Origin: a virus
Virus record (IMG/VR): IMGVR_UViG_3300007512_000180
Location: 1 to 25,759 of that record
DNA: 25,759 nucleotides
Direction: 5' to 3' (one strand)
Notes under the pieces: generated by a model
What the model saw: only the letters and a program-made list of their open reading frames with translations
Told to the model about the DNA's origin: nothing
Database searches by the model: none
Shown here: one piece after another, positions 22,065-25,759 of the stretch
Layout: each line of letters opens with the position of its first letter
Numbering within the stretch: position 1 is the first letter of the stretch
Position numbers and translations under genes: made by a program

Positions 22065-23177
22065 ATGGCTCGTAGAAAAGAAGTAAAAGCTGGCAAACTC
22101 AGCATAGAACAAATGAGGCAGCTTATTAATAAAAAAGCCGGCATGCAGGTTGCCCACGATCTTAACGATGAAAATAACCCTACAAACGTAACCGATTGGA
22201 TTCCAACCGGCTCTCGTTGGCTGGACGGTATTATTTGCCGCGGCAAGCTGGCTGGTGTGCCTGTTGGAAAAATAACCGAAATCGCGGGACTGGAATCAAG
22301 CGGCAAGTCGTACATGGCTGCACAAATTGCAGCCAACGCTCAGAAGAAAGGAATCGATGTTGTTTATTTTGATTCTGAATCTGCATTAGATAATTCCTTC
22401 CTCACCCGTGCCGGTTGCGATGCTAGTAAAATTCTATATGTTCAGGCAACAAACGTTGAATTTGTCTTGGAGACGATAGAAGAGTTGCTAAAATCAAACG
22501 ATAACAGAATGCTGTTCATTTGGGATAGCCTAGCTTTGACTCCTTCCATCTCAGACGTAGAAGGGGATTTTAACCCTCAATCAACAATGGCGGTAAAGGC
22601 GCGCATCCTTTCTAAAGGCATGTCAAAGTTGCTTGTTTCTATTGCCAACACACAGTCAACGCTTTTGGTGTTAAACCAATTAAAAGCTAACATCACTCGT
22701 TCGCCGTCAGAGGCACTTACAACCCCATATATGACGCCGGGAGGAAAAACTCTTATCTACTCGTATTCATTGCGTGTTTGGCTTACTAGGCCAAAAGCAA
22801 AAGCCTCTTACGTTTATGACGATAAGGACTACCGAATTGGAAACACTGTGAAAGTAAAATTAGAGAAGTCTCGTTTCGGTTCGCAAGGACGCCAGTGCCA
22901 ATTTAAAATTTTGTGGGGTGACAAGGTTGGCGTACAGGACGAAGATAGCTGGTTTGATGCCATTCAATCATCGGATCTTTTAAAACGCTCTGGTGCGTGG
23001 TACGAGTTGGTTTATGACGATGGTACTACTGAAAAATTTCAATCTGCGAAGTGGTTGGATAAGTTAGAGGATAGTAAATTTAAAAATAGAGTATTACAGA
23101 TAATGGACGAAGAAATTATTAGAAAGTTTGACGAGCGCACAGGCAACGCTTCAGATTTTTATGACGAAGAAGGATAA
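22065..23177 (+). CDS. uvsX: UvsX/RecA-like recombinase
   Basis: A 370-residue strand-exchange ATPase of the T4 UvsX/RecA family (T4 UvsX is 391 residues), preceded by AAGGAG. Walker A is GLESSGKS (75-82), closely like RecA GPESSGKT; YFDSESALD (101-109) carries the conserved acidic residues after the first strand pair, and Walker B is MLFIWDSLA with Asp154. LLVLNQLKANIT and TPYMTPGGKTLIYSYSLRVW correspond to the sensor strand and L2/DNA-binding region. The C-terminal part (residues 300-370) is acidic. It promotes recombination-dependent replication and works with gp32-like SSB, encoded two genes upstream. Start at ATG 22065 is unambiguous. Annotation is secure; the gene name follows the T4 homologue. 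Confidence 0.93.
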   Translation: MARRKEVKAGKLSIEQMRQLINKKAGMQVAHDLNDENNPTNVTDWIPTGSRWLDGIICRGKLAGVPVGKITEIAGLESSGKSYMAAQIAANAQKKGIDVVYFDSESALDNSFLTRAGCDASKILYVQATNVEFVLETIEELLKSNDNRMLFIWDSLALTPSISDVEGDFNPQSTMAVKARILSKGMSKLLVSIANTQSTLLVLNQLKANITRSPSEALTTPYMTPGGKTLIYSYSLRVWLTRPKAKASYVYDDKDYRIGNTVKVKLEKSRFGSQGRQCQFKILWGDKVGVQDEDSWFDAIQSSDLLKRSGAWYELVYDDGTTEKFQSAKWLDKLEDSKFKNRVLQIMDEEIIRKFDERTGNASDFYDEEG

Positions 23178-23188
23178 AGGAGAAAGAA

Positions 23189-23884
23189 ATGAGAAAAAGA
23201 GAAGTAAATTCAATTCGTAAAACAAAACAAAAAAACCCGAAGAAAGCGTATGATTTTCTGAATCCCGCCGGAACCAAGAGCTTTCACCCGACAAGAGAAG
23301 AAGCCGAGCGCGCTCGCAAAAAATGGAAGCCACAAATAACACAGCTCTACAGTATGGGTATCATTAAACCCGGACACAGGCTCGAATTAGTCTTCTCGGG
23401 ATACGATAAAACGATTTCACTTGATGTTAAAGGTGTAAATGGTTCATCAATGGTGTTTCGCAATCCTCGCGGCGGCGTAGTTAAATTGATAGAGATCAGG
23501 AAGATGATCGAAAGAAAAACCGGAAAATCCCCGGTGTTGGACTGTAAAAAGACTATTCACGAGCAAACAAAAAAGTCGTTGGAAGATCTTAAAAGTTTAT
23601 GTAAGAATTCTACTAAACAGAGATATCCCGATAAAGATCCAGAACAATTAAACCTCTTAGAGATTTTTGATGGACCTCTGGAAGAAGTTGAAACTGAAGT
23701 TTGTGAATCAAGCCCGAGCATGGATATCCTACCACTCGATGATTTCGCAGAATTTAAGGATGATTTCGACACATACTCAAACAATCAGGCAAACTTTATT
23801 AATTCCATAGACCGTTTTTCAAATGAGGATAAAAAAACTTTATGGAAAAAGAACTTGATAAACATGCTTTCTCTGAATGTGTAA
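23189..23884 (+). CDS. Unknown protein in the recombination block
   Basis: A 231-residue protein with AAAGGAG upstream of the ATG, 11 nt after UvsX. The first 55 residues are strongly basic (RKREVNSIRKTKQKNPKKAYDFLNPAG then EEAERARKKWKPQ). Residues 57-110 look like a small beta domain (KPGHRLELVFSGYDKTISLDV, SMVFRNPRGGVVKLIEI). The C-terminal half has DKDPEQLNLLEIF and an acidic stretch ending DDFAEFKDDFDTY. Domain pattern basic-beta-acidic suggests a DNA- or ssDNA-associated accessory protein, but no family was recognised. It is flanked by UvsX and a FEN-type nuclease, so a role in replication or recombination is likely. Confidence 0.6.
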   Translation: MRKREVNSIRKTKQKNPKKAYDFLNPAGTKSFHPTREEAERARKKWKPQITQLYSMGIIKPGHRLELVFSGYDKTISLDVKGVNGSSMVFRNPRGGVVKLIEIRKMIERKTGKSPVLDCKKTIHEQTKKSLEDLKSLCKNSTKQRYPDKDPEQLNLLEIFDGPLEEVETEVCESSPSMDILPLDDFAEFKDDFDTYSNNQANFINSIDRFSNEDKKTLWKKNLINMLSLNV

Positions 23885-23909
23885 CCTTTAAAGTGCATTT
23901 ATATAGTCG

Positions 23910-24899
23910 ATGAACAAAAATAAAAACAACATAGCAAACAAAAGAGTTATGATCATAGACTCATTAAATATGTTTCTAAGATCATATATTGTCAATCCAA
24001 CGATGTCAAAAGATGGAAACCCCATCGGAGGCACCGTTGGATTTCTTAAGTCCTTACAAAAGCTTTCAAGAGAGATCAAGCCAGACGCAATTATTATGTG
24101 CTGGGACGGCAGAGGCGGCAGCAGGAAGAGAAAACAGGTAAATAAAAACTACAAAGAGGGCAGATCTCCCATTCGCTTGAACCGCAATATAAAGGTTTTA
24201 ACCGAGCAACAGGAAAACGAAAACAGAATCTGGCAGATGCACAGAACATTTGAATATCTTAACAACTTCCCAGTTATACAATTAGTTGCAGATGAGGTTG
24301 AGGCAGATGATTTGATATCTTATATCACTCGTTATTCTTGTTTTAAGGGCGATCAAAAGGTTATCATATCCAGCGATAAAGATTTCTATCAATTGTTAGA
24401 CGACAATACCATTCTTCATCGTCCCATTCAAAAGAAATTTTTAAACAAGCTCAATATTATAAAAGAGCACGGTATTCATCCAACCAACTTTGCTTTGGCA
24501 CGTGCCATCGCCGGTGACAAATCTGATAATCTTGAAGGTGTTCCGGGAGTTGGGCTAAAAACAGTTGCTAAAAGATTTACTTTCTTTGAAGAAGAAAGAG
24601 ACATCACTATGTCGGAGTTAATTGAGTTTTGTTCCAATCAAGAGAGCAAAATTAAGGCATACCAGTCTATAATAGAAAACCAAGGACTAATTAAAGAGAA
24701 CTATAGTCTTATGCAACTCTATAGTCCGAATTTGTCTATCCAGACCAAACAAAGCGTGGACTGGACCATTGGTGAATTTGAATATGAGTTTAATAAGACT
24801 GAGACAGATCTCATGATGCTTGAAGATGGCATCAGTGAAAATTATTGGTCTGACTTATTTCAAGATTTTAGGCGACTATGCCGGGATAATAAAGAATGA
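23910..24899 (+). CDS. 5'-3' exonuclease/RNase H, FEN-like
   Basis: A 329-residue nuclease of the family of T4 RNase H (305 residues) and the 5' nuclease of Pol I, which removes RNA primers and flaps. Visible active-site motifs: MIIDSLNMF with Asp17, IIMCWDG with Asp66, KQVNKNYKEGR helical arch region (75-85), VADEVEADDLI (127-136), SSDKDFYQL (154-162), and the helix-three-turn-helix GDKSDNLEGVPGVGLKTVAK (202-221). Metal ligands appear intact, so it should be active. An in-frame stop lies two codons upstream of the ATG at 23910; no clear ribosome site is present and ATG at 23949 is an alternative start. The next tiny ORF overlaps by four bases (ATGA). Confidence 0.88.
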   Translation: MNKNKNNIANKRVMIIDSLNMFLRSYIVNPTMSKDGNPIGGTVGFLKSLQKLSREIKPDAIIMCWDGRGGSRKRKQVNKNYKEGRSPIRLNRNIKVLTEQQENENRIWQMHRTFEYLNNFPVIQLVADEVEADDLISYITRYSCFKGDQKVIISSDKDFYQLLDDNTILHRPIQKKFLNKLNIIKEHGIHPTNFALARAIAGDKSDNLEGVPGVGLKTVAKRFTFFEEERDITMSELIEFCSNQESKIKAYQSIIENQGLIKENYSLMQLYSPNLSIQTKQSVDWTIGEFEYEFNKTETDLMMLEDGISENYWSDLFQDFRRLCRDNKE

Positions 24900-24979
24900 T
24901 ATTTGTTGAAATTGCGGCCGCAGCTTTTGCACTGACCATGATGGTTGGTTGCGCTGTGACTATGAAAAATAATAAATGA
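24896..24979 (+). CDS. Tiny hydrophobic peptide (27 residues), possible lipoprotein
   Basis: An ATGA overlap with the exonuclease stop starts a 27-codon frame, MIFVEIAAAAFALTMMVGCA followed by VTMKNNK. It has one hydrophobic helix (about residues 2-21) and the segment MVGC, which partly resembles a bacterial lipobox. The N-region lacks Lys or Arg, unusual for a signal peptide, and the mature part would be nine residues. The coupled start and position before two other envelope-type genes suggest a real membrane peptide, but a frame this short may be chance. Membrane insertion is inferred only from hydrophobicity. Confidence 0.4.
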   Translation: MIFVEIAAAAFALTMMVGCAVTMKNNK

Positions 24980-24998
24980 TTTTCAGGAGGAAAAAAAT

Positions 24999-25352
24999 AT
25001 GTACTTTTTAAAGCCGTTTGTTTTTGAAGATAGCCGCGTACCCGGACTATTGTCAAAGGTTTCCCCATTAAACATACAGGCCGTTAGCTTTGCTTGGTTT
25101 GTGTGGTGCCGGGGAAAGATTACGGATAGGTTACGTCGGCATGAAACAATCCACTTCTACCAGCAAATTGAAATGCTGTTTGTGCTTCAGTGGCTGATGT
25201 ATGGACTTTTTTATCTAATTGGTCGCCTTAAGTACGGTTCATGGGCCCTCGGCTATTGGAAAAATCCTTTTGAGCAAGAGGCTTACAACAATGAAAACAA
25301 CGAAAACTATTTTAAAGAGCGCAAACTTTGGGCTTGGACTAAATATATTTAA
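24999..25352 (+). CDS. Membrane protein with HExxH metallopeptidase-like motif
   Basis: A 117-residue protein preceded by CAGGAGG 10 nt upstream. After a hydrophobic, Trp/Phe-rich N-terminal region (residues 24-37) comes RRHETIHFYQQIEML with the zinc-binding pattern H48-E49-x-x-H52, then a probable transmembrane helix (about 59-78, MLFVLQWLMYGLFYLIGRL), and then KNPFEQEAYNN with Glu92/Glu94, which could supply a third ligand as in gluzincin-type peptidases. The pattern HExxH followed by a membrane helix and F-E-x-E-A-Y is one I recall from small uncharacterised bacterial proteins, not verified. It may act on an envelope or membrane target, or be a non-catalytic relative. Flanking genes also encode envelope-type products. 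Confidence 0.62.
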   Translation: MYFLKPFVFEDSRVPGLLSKVSPLNIQAVSFAWFVWCRGKITDRLRRHETIHFYQQIEMLFVLQWLMYGLFYLIGRLKYGSWALGYWKNPFEQEAYNNENNENYFKERKLWAWTKYI

Positions 25353-25365
25353 GAGGGCAACGTGA

Positions 25366-25608
25366 GTGAAAAAGTGTATTATAGTATTAATAGTAATAAT
25401 GTTTACGCCGATCTCTCTTGCAAGTGCCCCTCCCCAAAAACAAAAATTCTATGATTTCGGTGAACAATTAATTAATGGAGAACTTAGGAAGCCAACGGCA
25501 CTATACACAGATGCGCGCCGCCGAGCTAAATTCGAAAGGCTTCTTGAACTCAAAAAGAGTTTTCTTCCAAAATTATTTGACACAGCAAAGAATAAAGTTT
25601 TTAAATAA
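25366..25608 (+). CDS. Small secreted or periplasmic protein (GTG start)
   Basis: An 80-residue protein with a GTG start preceded by AGAGGG about 8 nt upstream. It has a clear signal peptide: KK at residues 2-3, hydrophobic CIIVLIVIMFTPISL, and an ASA cleavage site after residue 21 (then PPQ). The mature 59 residues contain FYDFGEQLINGELRKP and a basic amphipathic helix ARRRAKFERLLELKKSF, with no cysteine. I recognise no family. Export to the periplasm of a Gram-negative host is inferred; roles could include superinfection exclusion, lysis or envelope modification. It lies 13 nt after the HExxH gene. Confidence 0.62.
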   Translation: MKKCIIVLIVIMFTPISLASAPPQKQKFYDFGEQLINGELRKPTALYTDARRRAKFERLLELKKSFLPKLFDTAKNKVFK

Positions 25609-25619
25609 AACTTTTTTTT
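25594..25619 (+). terminator. Possible AT-rich terminator
   Basis: AAAGTTTT (25594-25601) pairs with AAAACTTT (25607-25614) around a five-base loop, and the T-run continues to 25619. It overlaps the stop codon of the secreted protein gene. The stem is almost all A-T and so weak; partial termination is likely at most. Confidence 0.5.
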
Positions 25620-25647
25620 CAATCCTTATAACGACTTATGAAATAGC

Positions 25648-25676
25648 TTGACTTCTTTAATAAGAAATAATATACT
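25648..25676 (+). promoter_or_regulatory. Sigma70 promoter, near consensus
   Basis: TTGACT (25648-25653), a 17-nt spacer and TATACT (25671-25676) lie 24 nt before the ATG at 25701, leaving room for a transcript start near 25683 and the ribosome site ACGAGGTG. It is the best promoter in the window and suggests early transcription by host polymerase. Confidence 0.78.
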
Positions 25677-25700
25677 TACTTTACATTTTAACGAGGTGAC

Positions 25701-25759
25701 ATGGAAAATCTAGGCGTCTTTGGTAAAAATTTCCAAGAAAATTTATGTAAATTACTGGT
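25701..25759 (+). CDS. N-terminus of a possible replicative helicase (3' partial)
   Basis: Only 19 complete codons are visible: MENLGVFGKNFQENLCKLL, after ACGAGGTG and a near-consensus promoter. An opening with FGKxFQ followed by a leucine-rich helix is common in DnaB/gp41-type phage helicases, which would fit beside SSB, UvsX and polymerase genes. The sample is too short for a safe family call; that this is a real gene is supported by promoter, ribosome site and open frame to the window end. Confidence 0.4.
   Translation, partial: MENLGVFGKNFQENLCKLL

Noticed and set aside
250-24079. Many reverse-strand open frames of 60-140 codons, for example 250-432, 3970-4338, 11691-12005 and 12825-13217
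   Set aside because: Each lies opposite a well-supported plus-strand gene, lacks a ribosome site and has the Ser/Leu/Ala-biased composition of an antisense shadow.
1-25759. Search for tRNA genes, CRISPR arrays, insertion sequences and attachment sites
   Set aside because: Gaps are too short for most of these, and no cloverleaf, regularly spaced repeat, transposase or direct repeat pair was seen by eye.

Overview
The window is part of the genome of a contractile-tailed, T4-like bacteriophage (myovirus), probably from an aquatic or marine host. All recognisable genes lie on the plus strand, gaps are short and no bacterial housekeeping gene is present. The set includes a gp23-type capsid protein, gp14- and gp15-like neck proteins, a gp18-type sheath, gp19-type tube proteins, a gp53/LysM-like baseplate protein, a gp32-type SSB, UvsX/RecA and a FEN-type nuclease. 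Family calls come from reading motifs and residue patterns; no database was searched. The host cannot be named.

Region 1 (1-18560) is the virion module: major capsid protein (5' end outside the window), a probable capsid accessory protein with its own strong terminator, a small charged protein, three neck/tail-completion proteins, an enlarged tail sheath, two tail-tube paralogues, a zinc-ribbon tail assembly/baseplate protein followed by a short overlapping ORF, the tape measure, and four baseplate or structural proteins. The motif CTATTTA(T/A) occurs in six of the gaps between these genes and may be a late-gene control element.

Region 2 (18561-24899) is the DNA replication and recombination module, opened by a sigma70-like promoter. 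It holds a reduced family A DNA polymerase-like protein, a divergent tubulin/FtsZ-like protein starting 9 nt after it, a gp32-like single-strand binding protein that has lost the classical zinc ligands, a small zinc-ribbon protein, a small unknown protein, UvsX/RecA, another unknown protein and a 5'-3' exonuclease/RNase H.

Region 3 (24896-25608) is a cluster of three small envelope-type genes: a 27-residue hydrophobic peptide, a membrane protein with a HExxH motif, and a small protein with a signal peptide. A weak terminator and a near-consensus sigma70 promoter then lead into the first residues of what may be the replicative helicase, cut by the window end.

The most interesting items are the polymerase/tubulin-like pair, a possible programmed frameshift between tail tube and tape measure, the recurring late-gap motif and the envelope cassette. 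No tRNA, CRISPR array, insertion sequence or gene-free stretch above 300 bases was seen.
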